From: an uncultured Alphaproteobacteria bacterium
GTDB taxonomy: Bacteria; Pseudomonadota; Alphaproteobacteria; HIMB59
Direction of reading: 5' to 3'
DNA length: 64,000 bases
Assembly (NCBI GenBank): GCA_902527545.1
Contig: CABZPR010000001.1
Span: forward strand, 124,001-188,000
A program made the position numbers and the translations under genes. The notes beneath the pieces were generated by a model. That model did not search any database, had not been told where the DNA came from, and saw only the letters and a program-made list of their open reading frames with translations. This document shows, in pieces, positions 39,571 through 50,515 of the stretch; position 1 is the first letter of the stretch, and the number at the start of each line of letters is the position of its first letter.

Positions 39571-40124
39571 AATTTATTTAATAATTTAATTATATTTAAA
39601 CGTAAGTTCAAGATTGAACCATTATTGTTTACTGTAAAAGTTGATTTATTCTTTTTTATATTCTCTTTAATCTGCTTATTATTCATTAATTTAAAATAAT
39701 TCTCTGAGACACCTCTGTTTAAAACCCTTTGTTTTCTCTTAGTAGCATCAGAGTTTACGAATATGGTGACATTAAAATTACTAGATAAATTTTCTTCGTA
39801 AAGTAATGGAATTTCATAAAATACTGGCTGATAAGACTGATGTTTCTGAGATACTAATTTTTTTTTGGAATATAAAAGGGGGTATATTGCTCTCTTAAGT
39901 CTCCTGTTGAACTCTTCATTCAGTAACATTTTAATTATTTCTTGTTTATAATTATGATCATTAAGTTTTAATTTTTCTAAAATTATTTTTCTAGTACGGT
40001 CATCTTTGTATAATTTTGAAATTATAGCATCAGACGATATACAAGAAAAACCCAGCTTTGAGATAAATTTAATAAATTCAGTTTTACCTGATCCTATATT
40101 TCCTGTAACTGCAACTTTAATCAT
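39567..40124 (-). CDS. coaE: Dephospho-CoA kinase
   Basis: VAVTGNIGSGKTEFIKF; synteny. Confidence 0.93.
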   Translation of the reverse strand: MIKVAVTGNIGSGKTEFIKFISKLGFSCISSDAIISKLYKDDRTRKIILEKLKLNDHNYKQEIIKMLLNEEFNRRLKRAIYPLLYSKKKLVSQKHQSYQPVFYEIPLLYEENLSSNFNVTIFVNSDATKRKQRVLNRGVSENYFKLMNNKQIKENIKKNKSTFTVNNNGSILNLRLNIIKLLNKL

Positions 40125-40936
40125 ATTTTATTTATGAGCATTTGATAAATTTCTTTGTCTATTCCTATTTTATTACCTGACCAAATTTCGTAAGATGGTT
40201 TTGCTTGTTCTACAAGCATCTTCAATCCACCTGAGTATTTTATGTCATGTTTTTTTGCTATTTTTAACAGATCTGTATCAATTGGGTTGTAAACAATGTC
40301 AATTACTCCTCTAGCGTTCTTAACTAAATTCAAAATATTTCTGTTGATTTTATTTTTTTTAGTCATCCCTGCACTAGATGCATTGATAATTAAATCATAT
40401 CTCTTCCTGAGACGAGTTGATTTAATCAGGAAACGATTAAATTTAAATTTTTTTTTAAGATTTTCTTCCCTTCTCATCGATGTTGCAAAAATATCAATAT
40501 TTTTAATACTTTTTTTATTTAGAAAATATAAAATAGCTCTTGCAGCGCCCCCTGCGCCAACTAATAGTACAGATTTTGTATTTTTAATTTTTAAGGAATT
40601 AAAAGTCTTGCTGAAACCAATAACATCTGTGTTATCTCCAAAAATTGTTTTATTTTTTTTATAAATTAAATTTATAGAACCGATTTTATTTGCTTTTGTT
40701 GTGACTTTATCACAAAAATTAATAAAAATTTCTTTATATGGTATAGTAATATTAAACCCAATAAATTGTTTATCTCTTCTATAATTATTGAAAAATTTAT
40801 CTATTTTTTTTTCCTGTACCTCGTATTTTCTATAAATAAATTTATTATTTTTTTTTTTTGCCCAATGATTATGTATGAATGGGGATAATGAATGATTTAG
40901 TTTTTTTGCTACAATGCCTATTTTTTTTTTATTCAT
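40121..40936 (-). CDS. aroE: Shikimate dehydrogenase
   Basis: HSLSPFIHN, GFNITIPYKE, GAGGAARAIL. Confidence 0.95.
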   Translation of the reverse strand: MNKKKIGIVAKKLNHSLSPFIHNHWAKKKNNKFIYRKYEVQEKKIDKFFNNYRRDKQFIGFNITIPYKEIFINFCDKVTTKANKIGSINLIYKKNKTIFGDNTDVIGFSKTFNSLKIKNTKSVLLVGAGGAARAILYFLNKKSIKNIDIFATSMRREENLKKKFKFNRFLIKSTRLRKRYDLIINASSAGMTKKNKINRNILNLVKNARGVIDIVYNPIDTDLLKIAKKHDIKYSGGLKMLVEQAKPSYEIWSGNKIGIDKEIYQMLINKI

Positions 40937-41530
40937 TTAGATACTTCTTAGTGTCTTTAAAAAATTAATAACATCCATTCCAATAATATTGAAATAACTG
41001 CCGTATATATCCTTAAAGAAAAAATTTCCCTTCCCTTCTATGTTATAACAACCTACGGCCTTCGATACTTGTTTAAAGTTCTTATCAACGTAATTATTGA
41101 TATCTTTTACTCTAGTATTTTTAAAAGTTATTTTTGTTTTCGTTAGAGTGCTTTTTATTAGATTGTTATTTATCATAAAAATCATGGCTGTGTAAAGATC
41201 ATGAGATTTATCATTAAATTCTTTAAGGGTTCTTTTACAGCACTCGGGACTGGCACATTTATAAATAGTTTTTTTTTTAAATAAGATTGTTGTATCAAAA
41301 GTCACAATAATTTTATTTCTATATTTTTTAGAAAGATGTTCAGCTTTAGCTTTTGCAATTTTTAATGCATCATATTTATCATTATTTAAATCTTTTACCT
41401 TTTTTTCATTTATGTTGGGCGATCTGTGCTGAAATTTTAGGTTCATTAATTTAAAAATTTTTCTCCTAGATTGGCTTTTTGTGCCAATAATAACCTGTTT
41501 AGTTAATTGTGGATTAAGTGACTTATTCAT
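40937..41530 (-). CDS. maf: Maf-like nucleotide pyrophosphatase
   Basis: IIGTKSQSRRKIF, FDTTILF; synteny with aroE-coaE. Confidence 0.9.
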   Translation of the reverse strand: MNKSLNPQLTKQVIIGTKSQSRRKIFKLMNLKFQHRSPNINEKKVKDLNNDKYDALKIAKAKAEHLSKKYRNKIIVTFDTTILFKKKTIYKCASPECCKRTLKEFNDKSHDLYTAMIFMINNNLIKSTLTKTKITFKNTRVKDINNYVDKNFKQVSKAVGCYNIEGKGNFFFKDIYGSYFNIIGMDVINFLKTLRSI

Positions 41531-41764
41531 AAAATTTGTGAGTTTTATACAACGAAATAACCATTAATTTATAAATATTAAGTTATCAACATTTGTTATT
41601 AAATAACTAAAAAAGTACTTAAATATAGGTTTTTTTAAATAAGAAGGTGTTAATCCCCATCATTCGACATACAACAACATACCTATATATAAATATATAT
41701 ATTTTCTCTTTATTTTTTGTTATATACCTAATTAATATATCTAACTATCTAAGTAATTCCCAAT
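41531..41764. other. Candidate chromosomal replication origin region (oriC)
   Basis: Very AT-rich gap separating divergent maf- and rho- arms; near-DnaA boxes TTATCAACA (41583-41591) and TTATTCATA (41523-41531); alternating AT core. Confidence 0.55.
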
Positions 41765-43021
41765 ATGCATCTAAACGAACTAAAAGATAAAAAACCTCAA
41801 GAACTATTAGACTATGCTGAATCTTTAGGGATAGAAAATGCCTCTGGTTTAAAGAAGCAAGACATATATTTTTCTGTTTTAAAAAAATTCGCTGAAAAAA
41901 ATGAAGAAATAACAGGCGAAGGTGTATTAGAAACAATGCAAGATGGTTTTGGATTTTTAAGATCAGCAAACTCTAATTATCTTCCAGGACCAGATGATAT
42001 ATATGTCAGCCCAAATCAAATAAAGAAGTATGGACTTAGAAAAGGTGATACACTTGAGGGACCTATCCGACCTCCTAAAGATGGTGAAAGATATTTTGCA
42101 CTAGTGGAAACCAATAAAGTAAATTTTATTGAAATAGATAAAAATAATAAATTTAAAACAAATTTCGATAATTTAACCCCTCTTTATCCAGAGAAAAAAT
42201 TTAATCTAGAGACAGAAAAACCAGACACAGATTTATCATCAAGAATTATAGATATTATTGCACCAGTTGGTGCTGGTCAAAGATCTTTAATTGTTGCACC
42301 ACCAAGATCAGGTAAAACAGTAATTTTACAAAAAATAGCGAAGTCAATTGCTGAAAATTTTCCTGATGTTTATCTAATGGTCCTTTTAATAGATGAAAGA
42401 CCAGAGGAAGTTACAGATATGCAACGATCTGTCAAAGGTGAAGTAATTAGTTCAACATTTGATGAACCAGCTGCAAGACACGTCCAAGTTGCAGAAATGG
42501 TAATTGAAAAAGCCAAAAGACTAGCTGAGAATAAATATGATGTTGTAATTCTTTTAGACTCCATTACTAGATTAGGAAGAGCATATAACACTGTTGTACC
42601 TTCAAGTGGTAAAGTTTTAACAGGTGGTGTAGATGCTAATGCACTTCAAAGACCAAAAAGATTTTTTGGTGCTGCAAGAAATATCGAAGAAGGTGGTTCA
42701 TTAACAATTATTGCAACTGCGCTAATAGAAACAGGTAGTAGAATGGATGAAGTAATTTTTGAAGAATTTAAAGGTACCGGTAATTCTGAAATCGTCCTTG
42801 ATAGAAAATTATCAGATAAAAGAACATATCCTGCAATAGATGTTCAAAAGTCAGGTACAAGAAAAGAAGACTTGTTATTAGATGCAGGTGACCTTCAAAA
42901 AGTCTTTATTTTAAGGAAAATTTTATCATCAATGGGTACCGTGGATGCTATGGAGTTCCTTCTAGATAAGATGAAAGACTGCAAAACTAACGAAGAGTTC
43001 TTCAGCAGCATGAATCAATAG
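41765..43021 (+). CDS. rho: Transcription termination factor Rho
   Basis: [35 protein letters not shown]. Confidence 0.99.
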   Translation: MHLNELKDKKPQELLDYAESLGIENASGLKKQDIYFSVLKKFAEKNEEITGEGVLETMQDGFGFLRSANSNYLPGPDDIYVSPNQIKKYGLRKGDTLEGPIRPPKDGERYFALVETNKVNFIEIDKNNKFKTNFDNLTPLYPEKKFNLETEKPDTDLSSRIIDIIAPVGAGQRSLIVAPPRSGKTVILQKIAKSIAENFPDVYLMVLLIDERPEEVTDMQRSVKGEVISSTFDEPAARHVQVAEMVIEKAKRLAENKYDVVILLDSITRLGRAYNTVVPSSGKVLTGGVDANALQRPKRFFGAARNIEEGGSLTIIATALIETGSRMDEVIFEEFKGTGNSEIVLDRKLSDKRTYPAIDVQKSGTRKEDLLLDAGDLQKVFILRKILSSMGTVDAMEFLLDKMKDCKTNEEFFSSMNQ

Positions 43022-43041
43022 TTTAAAATCCAAATAATAGA

Positions 43042-43953
43042 CTAAAACCAATTTATACCTTCATCCTCGCAAAGTTTTTTTAACCTCAGAGGATAATCAG
43101 TTATTATTCCATCAACACCGTATTCGATCATTTTGAACATTTCATATTTTTCATTAACGGTCCAAACATTCACAGCAAGTCCTTCCTCATGAGAAATTCT
43201 AACCATATCTTTGTTTATATCTTTACTTTTAGAATGCCATGCTTTTCCACCTAATGCCTTGATAAGTCTTGGTAGTTCTCTGCTATCGCTATCTTTTAAG
43301 GGTATGAAGTCTAACCAAGGTGATTTATTATTGACTATTCCTTTAAGATCAGATGTTAAATAAGCTCTTGAGATCTTGGGATCAATATTTTTTATTTCTT
43401 TTAAAACTCTCCAATCAAAAGACGAGTAGATTACTTTATCTTTCAATTCTGTTTTATTAACTTCATCAACTATTAATCTTGCCATTACATTTGGAGGGGG
43501 TGTTAAGTTGTTTTCAACAGGTGTTGATTTAATTTCTAAATTAATTATTAAATTATCTGAAATATTATTTGATGTTAATTCAAGTAGATCAGACAATTTT
43601 GGAATATTTTTTTCACCTAAAATTTTCTGATTTTTAAATCTCTTTCCGTATTTAGATTTTTTATCAATTGATCCAATTTTAAATCTAAAAAGCTCTTCAT
43701 AAGTTAAATTGAAAATTCTGATATCGTCATTTTCAATCCAATCTCCTTTGCTATTTTTTGTAAGCGCCGGGTTTAATCTAAAATCATGATTTACGGTTGG
43801 CACTAAGTCTTTAGTAAGTAAAGTGTCAGTTTCGTATGCTGTAATTTTATTCTCAAATAAAAACTCAAAACTATCAAGAGTGTTTTCTGGTAAATCGCCC
43901 CTCGCCCCCCTGTGCCCATAAATTTTAATATGATTTGATTTTGTTAATATCAT
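43042..43953 (-). CDS. Glycerophosphodiester phosphodiesterase
   Basis: YGHRGARGDLPENTLDSF; NVWTVN C-terminal motif. Confidence 0.95.
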   Translation of the reverse strand: MILTKSNHIKIYGHRGARGDLPENTLDSFEFLFENKITAYETDTLLTKDLVPTVNHDFRLNPALTKNSKGDWIENDDIRIFNLTYEELFRFKIGSIDKKSKYGKRFKNQKILGEKNIPKLSDLLELTSNNISDNLIINLEIKSTPVENNLTPPPNVMARLIVDEVNKTELKDKVIYSSFDWRVLKEIKNIDPKISRAYLTSDLKGIVNNKSPWLDFIPLKDSDSRELPRLIKALGGKAWHSKSKDINKDMVRISHEEGLAVNVWTVNEKYEMFKMIEYGVDGIITDYPLRLKKLCEDEGINWF

Positions 43954-44019
43954 TTGACTGTTCTTTTTATTTTTTTCATTGGTAGACTAGAATTATTATA
44001 AACTTATAATAATCAAGTT

Positions 44020-45345
44020 TTGTTTAAGTCTGGAACAATATATTCAAACTTTACTCCTTTAGTGAAGGCCCCAGTTATTGGTTATAGAATTTCTGGAGAT
44101 GACGTTTTGAATATCTTAAAGAAAATCACCAGAAAGAATTTTTCTAAAGATCACTCATTAATCCGAATAGTTAAAATTTATCAAAAAGATAAGTCCATAT
44201 TGGATGAGTGTAGTGTGGTATATTTTAAATCTCCAAAATCCTTTACTGGAGAGGATGTCTGTGAAATTTTTTTACACGGCTCACCACTTATAGCAAGTCA
44301 GTTTGAACAATTATTAAAGGATCTAAAACTCCCAGGCTTACGGTTGGCAAAAAATGGAGAGTTCTCTTACAGGTCTGTTCTAAATAGCAAGAATTCTCTT
44401 AAACAAGCTAAGGCTATTAATGGAATAATTTCCAATGAAAGCTTTTCAGGCTTAGAGTATAACAAAAGACTACTTTTTGAGGGAGATATTGTTAGCGGCC
44501 TTGTTCCTTTAAGAGAGGAGGTAATAGATTTATTCTCAGAAATAACTGCATCGATTGACTTTGTTGACGACGAGGACTTTAATTTTAATCAAATAAAGAA
44601 AAAGATAAGAAAATTTTTCACTAATTGTAATAATTTATTACATAAAAATAGAACAAAAATAGAACAAAAAAATATATGTAGAATTATGTTGGTAGGTCAA
44701 GTAAATGTAGGCAAGTCGACTCTATTTAACAAAATTATTGATAAAGATAGAGCAATCGTAACAAATATCAAAGGTACTACAAGGGATATTCTCTCAAATG
44801 AATTTATAATTAATAGTAATCGGTTTGAAATCTTCGATACCGCAGGGCAAAGATCTAAACAAGGTAAAATAGAAAAATATGGCTATAAAAAAGCACAGAA
44901 AATATCGATGGAAATTGACCATTTTTTTGTTCTAATCGATCAAAATACTAAAAAGTCTGATATATCAACACTTCTCAAGGATTTCATGATACATAAGAAT
45001 TACAGTTTAATTGAGACAAAATCTGATATATATAAATATAAAACAGATAATATCAAAATAAACCATAATCTAGACAGGGATAAAATATACCAGAAATTAA
45101 AATTATCTTCGATTCATCAAAGATATGTAAAAAATAATAATAAAATTACTGATCTTAATTTAGAAGAAATCGACTTTTTGGCAAGAGTGTTAGAATATGA
45201 ACACGATATTGCTAAGGAAAAGGATATTTTGATCATAGCCCAGGTAATGAGAAATATATTAGATGATTTTTCCTATGAATTTGGTTATATTAACAACGAA
45301 GATGTTTACGATAGAGTTTTTAGCAAATTTTGCATAGGGAAGTAG
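44020..45345 (+). CDS. mnmE: tRNA modification GTPase MnmE (TTG start)
   Basis: FTGEDVCEIFLHGSP, GQVNVGKSTLFN, GTTRD, terminal FCIGK. Confidence 0.96.
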   Translation: MFKSGTIYSNFTPLVKAPVIGYRISGDDVLNILKKITRKNFSKDHSLIRIVKIYQKDKSILDECSVVYFKSPKSFTGEDVCEIFLHGSPLIASQFEQLLKDLKLPGLRLAKNGEFSYRSVLNSKNSLKQAKAINGIISNESFSGLEYNKRLLFEGDIVSGLVPLREEVIDLFSEITASIDFVDDEDFNFNQIKKKIRKFFTNCNNLLHKNRTKIEQKNICRIMLVGQVNVGKSTLFNKIIDKDRAIVTNIKGTTRDILSNEFIINSNRFEIFDTAGQRSKQGKIEKYGYKKAQKISMEIDHFFVLIDQNTKKSDISTLLKDFMIHKNYSLIETKSDIYKYKTDNIKINHNLDRDKIYQKLKLSSIHQRYVKNNNKITDLNLEEIDFLARVLEYEHDIAKEKDILIIAQVMRNILDDFSYEFGYINNEDVYDRVFSKFCIGK

Positions 45346-45346
45346 A

Positions 45347-47203
45347 TTGTTTCACGTGGAACATTATGATGTTGTAGTTATTGGTGCTGGTCATGCTGGA
45401 ATAGAAGCAGCTAATATATCTGACAAATATGGCCTAAAAACAGCACTTATAACAAAAAATTACTCAGATTTGGGCAAATTATCATGCAATCCCAGTATTG
45501 GAGGAGTTGGTAAGACACATATAGCAAGTGAAGTAGACATTTTAGGAGGTGTAATTTGTAAAATTGGTGACAAATCAGCAATACATTACAGAGTATTAAA
45601 TCTTTCTAAAGGGCCAGCAGTATGGGGCGTAAGAGCACAAATTGATAGAGATTTATACTCTCAAAACATGAAAAAATTTATTAAATCCTCTAAAATTGAT
45701 CTTATTGAAGACGAAGCTATTAATATATTAGAAAAAAATAATAAAATTCTAGGTGTTGAACTGTCAAATATTGGAAAAATAAAATCAAATGCAGTTATTC
45801 TCACAACAGGAACCTTTCTCAATGGAAAGATTTATTTCGGTAATGAGTCGCAAGAAGCAGGGAGAATAGGAAACAGCTCTTCAAAATTTCTTGCAAAGTT
45901 TATTAACAATAACTTTAAAACAATGAGGCTGAAAACAGGAACACCTCCCAGAATATATGCTCAATCTATCAATTATGATGTTTTAGAACCTCAGATATCT
46001 GAAAACAATGGTATTTTTTTATCATATTTTACAAAACAAAATACGAACAAAAAAATTAATTGTTTCATTACCAAAACTAATAACAAGACCCATAAAATAA
46101 TTAGAGATAATCTTGATAGGTCTGCGATGTACTCAGGTATAATTAAATCTCAAGGTGTGAGGTACTGCCCTTCAATTGAAGATAAAATAACAAAGTTTGG
46201 AGATAGAAACGGTCACAACATTTTTTTAGAACCAGAGGGCTTAAACTCTGATCTTGTTTATCCAAATGGTATATCAAATTCTTTAGATAAAAAAACCCAA
46301 CTAAAATTTTTAAGGTCAATAAAAGGTTTAGAAAAATGTGAGGTAGATCAATTTGGATATGCAGTTGAGTATGACTCTGTTGACCCTAGGGAATTAAAAA
46401 ATAATTTTGAAACAAAAAAAATAGAAAACTTTTTTTTAGCAGGACAAATAAATGGAACAACAGGATATGAAGAAGCAGCAGGTCAGGGTGTCTATGCCGC
46501 TATTCATGCTGCAATTAAAATAAAAAAAATAAAATTCAACACAAAGGTTTTTGAGAGAGATAACAGTTATATTGGTGTCCTAGTTGATGACTTAACAAAG
46601 CTTGGAGTGACAGAGCCATATCGAATGTTTACATCAAGAGCAGAAAATAGGTTAAAGCTTAGAACTGATAATTCTTATGAACGATTTTCAACAATCATCA
46701 CCTCTAAAGCTTTTAACAAAACTGAATATTCTTTAATTTCAAAAAATATAATTAATGAAAAAAAAATATTAGACCAATTAAAAAAACTAAAATATTCACC
46801 AAATGATTTAATGAAAAAAAATATTAAAGTCAAAAAAGATGGCAAAGTAAGAAATGGGTTCGAAGTTCTAAAATTCTTAGATCTCTCCCCAGAAAATTTT
46901 AAACAATTCTTTAATATTAATATAAGTCAAAAATTATTAACTAAAATTCATTTTGATTCTAAATATGATGTTTTTTACGAGAGAGAAAAAAAGTCATTTG
47001 ATCAACTGAGTAAGAATAAAAATATGAAATTAACGAATATTGATTTTAATAAGATCCCTTCTTTATCTAAAGAAATTCTTGAAAAATTGAATAAACACAA
47101 ACCGGAAAATTTATATGATGCTGGTAAAATTTCAGGCATCACACCGAGTGCACTATTTCAAATAGTTAAACACAAAAAAGTTAAGGGGAATAAAGTTGCT
47201 TAA
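45347..47203 (+). CDS. mnmG: tRNA uridine-5-carboxymethylaminomethyl modification enzyme MnmG (TTG start)
   Basis: VVIGAGHAGIEAA, LSCNPSIGGVGK, GTTGYEEAAGQG. Confidence 0.98.
   Translation: MFHVEHYDVVVIGAGHAGIEAANISDKYGLKTALITKNYSDLGKLSCNPSIGGVGKTHIASEVDILGGVICKIGDKSAIHYRVLNLSKGPAVWGVRAQIDRDLYSQNMKKFIKSSKIDLIEDEAINILEKNNKILGVELSNIGKIKSNAVILTTGTFLNGKIYFGNESQEAGRIGNSSSKFLAKFINNNFKTMRLKTGTPPRIYAQSINYDVLEPQISENNGIFLSYFTKQNTNKKINCFITKTNNKTHKIIRDNLDRSAMYSGIIKSQGVRYCPSIEDKITKFGDRNGHNIFLEPEGLNSDLVYPNGISNSLDKKTQLKFLRSIKGLEKCEVDQFGYAVEYDSVDPRELKNNFETKKIENFFLAGQINGTTGYEEAAGQGVYAAIHAAIKIKKIKFNTKVFERDNSYIGVLVDDLTKLGVTEPYRMFTSRAENRLKLRTDNSYERFSTIITSKAFNKTEYSLISKNIINEKKILDQLKKLKYSPNDLMKKNIKVKKDGKVRNGFEVLKFLDLSPENFKQFFNINISQKLLTKIHFDSKYDVFYEREKKSFDQLSKNKNMKLTNIDFNKIPSLSKEILEKLNKHKPENLYDAGKISGITPSALFQIVKHKKVKGNKVA
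45348..45363. promoter_or_regulatory. parS centromere-like site
   Basis: TGTTTCACGTGGAACA, 15/16 match to consensus TGTTTCACGTGAAACA; 2.4 kb from parAB. Confidence 0.9.
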
Positions 47204-47801
47204 TGATAAGTTAGTAAAGTTTTGTGATGATAATTTTAATGATGGAAAATTAATTTTAACCAAATTAACTGAATATAAAAAAATATTACTTAAGGAAAAT
47301 GAGTCCATGAACTTAATCAGTAAAAGCACAATAATTGATTTAGACGAAAGACATTTCTTAGATTGTATACAAATAGTTAAGCATCTCCCTCACCATGAAA
47401 AACCTTTAATGGATATTGGAACAGGCGCCGGACTTCCAGGTATAATATTATCAATTATTGGTTTTAAAAACCTTCATTTAGTAGAAAAATCACCAAAAAA
47501 ATCTCTTTTTCTTGAAAATTGCAAACTACGATTGGGGTTAAATTATCAAGTTCATAATAAATCTATAACAGAAATAACAAACCTTAATGTTGATTATATA
47601 ACAGCACGAGCTTTTGCTTCAATTGAAAAAATAATATCTGTTACCAAGAGCATGATAAACAAACAAACAAAGTTCATATTATTAAAAGGAAGATCTTATC
47701 TAACAGAGTTAGAAAAAATAAATCCACAAAAGTATTTTTGGGAGACACATCCTAGCATTACTTCAAATGAATCTAAAATAATAGTCATGTGTGCAAAATG
47801 A
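47196..47801 (+). CDS. rsmG: 16S rRNA (guanine(527)-N7)-methyltransferase
   Basis: MDIGTGAGLPGIILSI; between mnmG and parA. Confidence 0.96.
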   Translation: MLNDKLVKFCDDNFNDGKLILTKLTEYKKILLKENESMNLISKSTIIDLDERHFLDCIQIVKHLPHHEKPLMDIGTGAGLPGIILSIIGFKNLHLVEKSPKKSLFLENCKLRLGLNYQVHNKSITEITNLNVDYITARAFASIEKIISVTKSMINKQTKFILLKGRSYLTELEKINPQKYFWETHPSITSNESKIIVMCAK

Positions 47802-48565
47802 TAATAACTATTGCTAATCAAAAAGGAGGAGTGGGCAAAACTACCACTGTTGTTAATTTAGCAACAGCCCTAGCATCAATTGATAAAAAAGTTTTGGTTA
47901 TAGACATGGATCCTCAATACAACTCATCAATGTCGTTTAACTCATATGAACCTAAACTATCTATCTATAGGGTCTTTAGTAATGAAATAAAAATTGAAGA
48001 TACAATACAAGAATCTCAGATACCTAATTTAAATATTATTTCTGCTTGTGAGGACCTTGCAGCTGCAGAATATGAATTAGCTGATGATGAAAATAGAAAT
48101 TTTCTTTTAAAAAATTATATCAATAATATAAAAAATGATTATGAATATATCTTTATTGACACACCACCTACCCTAGGTCTATTGACAGTTAGTTCTTTGA
48201 CAGCTAGTGGTGAAGTTTTAATACCAGTACAATGTGAATTTTTTGCTCTAGAAGGATTATCTAAATTAATTAAAACAATAGAACTTGTAAAAAAAAATTT
48301 AAACATAAGTCTTAAACTCAATGGAATAATATTAACAATGTATGATAAAAGAAACTCATTATCATCATTGATCGAGAAAGAGGCTAGAGAATATTTTGAT
48401 ACAAATGTATATAAGTTCAATGTTCCAAGAAATGTAACTCTTTCTGAAGCACCTAGTCATGGTCTTCCCGCGATTATTTATGATTTAAAGTGTAGCGGAT
48501 CACAAGCATACATTGCCTTAGCAAAAGAATTTTTAGAAAGGAGTAACCTAAATGGCAGTAAATAA
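47798..48565 (+). CDS. parA: Chromosome partitioning ATPase ParA (supplied ORF starts 47789)
   Basis: IITIANQKGGVGKTTTVVNLA. Confidence 0.98.
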   Translation: MIITIANQKGGVGKTTTVVNLATALASIDKKVLVIDMDPQYNSSMSFNSYEPKLSIYRVFSNEIKIEDTIQESQIPNLNIISACEDLAAAEYELADDENRNFLLKNYINNIKNDYEYIFIDTPPTLGLLTVSSLTASGEVLIPVQCEFFALEGLSKLIKTIELVKKNLNISLKLNGIILTMYDKRNSLSSLIEKEAREYFDTNVYKFNVPRNVTLSEAPSHGLPAIIYDLKCSGSQAYIALAKEFLERSNLNGSK

Positions 48566-49382
48566 AAAATTGGGAAAAGGTTTATCGTCTTTGTTAGGTG
48601 ATAAAAATATTACACAAGATAAATCTTCTGAAGATAAAGGTTTATTACTAATACCAATTGAGAAAATATTTAGGGATGAAACTCAGCCAAGAAAGGAATT
48701 TGATAAAGATAGAATAGGTGAATTAGCACAATCAATTAAAAAAAATGGACTTATTCAGCCATTAATTTTAAGACAAAAAAGTCTAGATAGTTACCTCATA
48801 GTGGCAGGAGAAAGAAGGTGGAGAGCAGCACAAAATACCGACCTAAAAGTACTGCCTGCTCTTTTACTTCCTGAGGATCTAGACAAAGATGAAATTTCGT
48901 TAATTGAGAATATACAAAGAGAGAACTTGAAAGCATCAGAAGAGGCAAAAGCCTATCAACGTTTAATCGAAAAAAATAAATATACGCATGAAACACTTTC
49001 CAAAGTTGTTGGTAAAAGTAGGTCGCACATCACAAATCTATTAAGAATACTAGATTTAGACGATTTTTTTCTAGATTTATTAAACAGCGGGAAAATATCC
49101 ATGGGGCATGCAAGGGCATTAATTGGCAAAAAACCCAATGATTTTGATGATCAAGCCTTAAACCAAATAGTATCTGGAAAAGTTTCTGTGCGATATTTAG
49201 AAAAAAATAAAAGAAAACAAAGCATACAAGAACCAAATTTAATTCAAGAGGAGACTAATTTGAGTAATACCCTAGGGTTTAAAACAAAAATTACTTATAG
49301 TAAAAATGGAAAGGGAAACATTAAAATTTACTATGATAATTTAGAGCAATATAATTTTTTAATTAGTAAGTTAAAAAACTAA
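48552..49382 (+). CDS. parB: Chromosome partitioning protein ParB
   Basis: QPRKEFD, LIVAGERRWRAA, HTH GKSRSHITNLLRIL. Confidence 0.98.
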   Translation: MAVNKKLGKGLSSLLGDKNITQDKSSEDKGLLLIPIEKIFRDETQPRKEFDKDRIGELAQSIKKNGLIQPLILRQKSLDSYLIVAGERRWRAAQNTDLKVLPALLLPEDLDKDEISLIENIQRENLKASEEAKAYQRLIEKNKYTHETLSKVVGKSRSHITNLLRILDLDDFFLDLLNSGKISMGHARALIGKKPNDFDDQALNQIVSGKVSVRYLEKNKRKQSIQEPNLIQEETNLSNTLGFKTKITYSKNGKGNIKIYYDNLEQYNFLISKLKN

Positions 49383-49992
49383 ATTTTTTATATTTAACTT
49401 CTTCTTTAAGTTTGTGATACAGTTCTTTAATTTTAGTTTGATTATTTTTAATTTTAAAAACATCTTTTCTAATCTTTAATATAAAGTTAAATGAATCATT
49501 TTCTATTTTATCAATAGAGTATTCACTTTTATTTATGTTGTATTTAGAAAGTTCGGAAAAAATAAAATATGGCTGTAATATGCAATAGTTGATTAGTTTT
49601 TCATCTAAAACATTGTTGCTTTTTAAAAAATAACGTATGTCTTCAGCATAATTATATCCATTAATAGATATATAATCTTTTTGTATTCTTTTGAAACTTT
49701 TATAATCTGTAAATATAATTTTCTTGAAACTTTGTTTGCATATTTCTTTGATTTTTCTCATATCAGTTATTGAAAATAAATATATTTCTCTTACTTTAAA
49801 CAGATTATCTGAACTGCTTGTGGCAGTATATTTATCATCATAAATAATTTTAATATCCAACTCTTTTGAAAACTCTCGAATAACCAAATCATAAAAACTT
49901 TTTATCTCATCATTAACTTGGTTAACTATTACAGTATTTTGTTCATCAGATATTAAAACTTCTTTAAATTTTTCGAGGTTATTTTTCATCAA
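49363..49992 (-). CDS. holA: Probable DNA polymerase III delta subunit (divergent, short)
   Basis: Weak sequence; position between parB and lptE-leuS. Confidence 0.5.
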   Translation of the reverse strand: MMKNNLEKFKEVLISDEQNTVIVNQVNDEIKSFYDLVIREFSKELDIKIIYDDKYTATSSSDNLFKVREIYLFSITDMRKIKEICKQSFKKIIFTDYKSFKRIQKDYISINGYNYAEDIRYFLKSNNVLDEKLINYCILQPYFIFSELSKYNINKSEYSIDKIENDSFNFILKIRKDVFKIKNNQTKIKELYHKLKEEVKYKKFSFLTY

Positions 49993-50515
49993 TATAATTT
50001 TTCAGTTTTTTTAATCTAAGTTCATAAGGAGCAAGTTCACAAGAGAAATCAGCAACATTTAAATGAGTAATAAATTTTTTTACAAAATACTCTGTGTTTT
50101 CAATTTTAATTGACTCCGAAGCTACTTTGTTACTTAAAAATTTATCACTTGCTGCTAAAACATAAAATTGTGAAGTGGTATCATTGAAATTATAAACTAA
50201 ACAATCCATCTTCTTATCAAAAATACTTATATTTATTGAGCTATTAACTCTTTCTCGATCTGACGTATTGTCGATATTGGTAATAAACACACTACCCGAG
50301 TGAGAAATATTCGCTCTCACTTCATATATAGAGTCATTGTCTAACATGTTTAAATTATTTAAGTAACTTTTTAATTGGTTAGACAATAACAAGCCTTCAT
50401 AGCTGCCACTAATATACCCAATTGATAACTTTATATCATTATCCCTTTGATAATTAGTACAAGAAATGACGTTTAAACTAATTAAGAATAATATTAATAA
50501 TTTTATTTTGGACAT
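49979..50515 (-). CDS. lptE: LptE-like LPS-assembly lipoprotein
   Basis: Lipobox NVISC; position holA-lptE-leuS. Confidence 0.6.
   Translation of the reverse strand: MSKIKLLILFLISLNVISCTNYQRDNDIKLSIGYISGSYEGLLLSNQLKSYLNNLNMLDNDSIYEVRANISHSGSVFITNIDNTSDRERVNSSINISIFDKKMDCLVYNFNDTTSQFYVLAASDKFLSNKVASESIKIENTEYFVKKFITHLNVADFSCELAPYELRLKKLKNYIDEK

Noticed and set aside
41690-41750. Tandem repeat or CRISPR-like array in TA-rich run
   Set aside because: Only alternating AT tract with no regular repeat/spacer units; better explained as an origin unwinding or promoter region.
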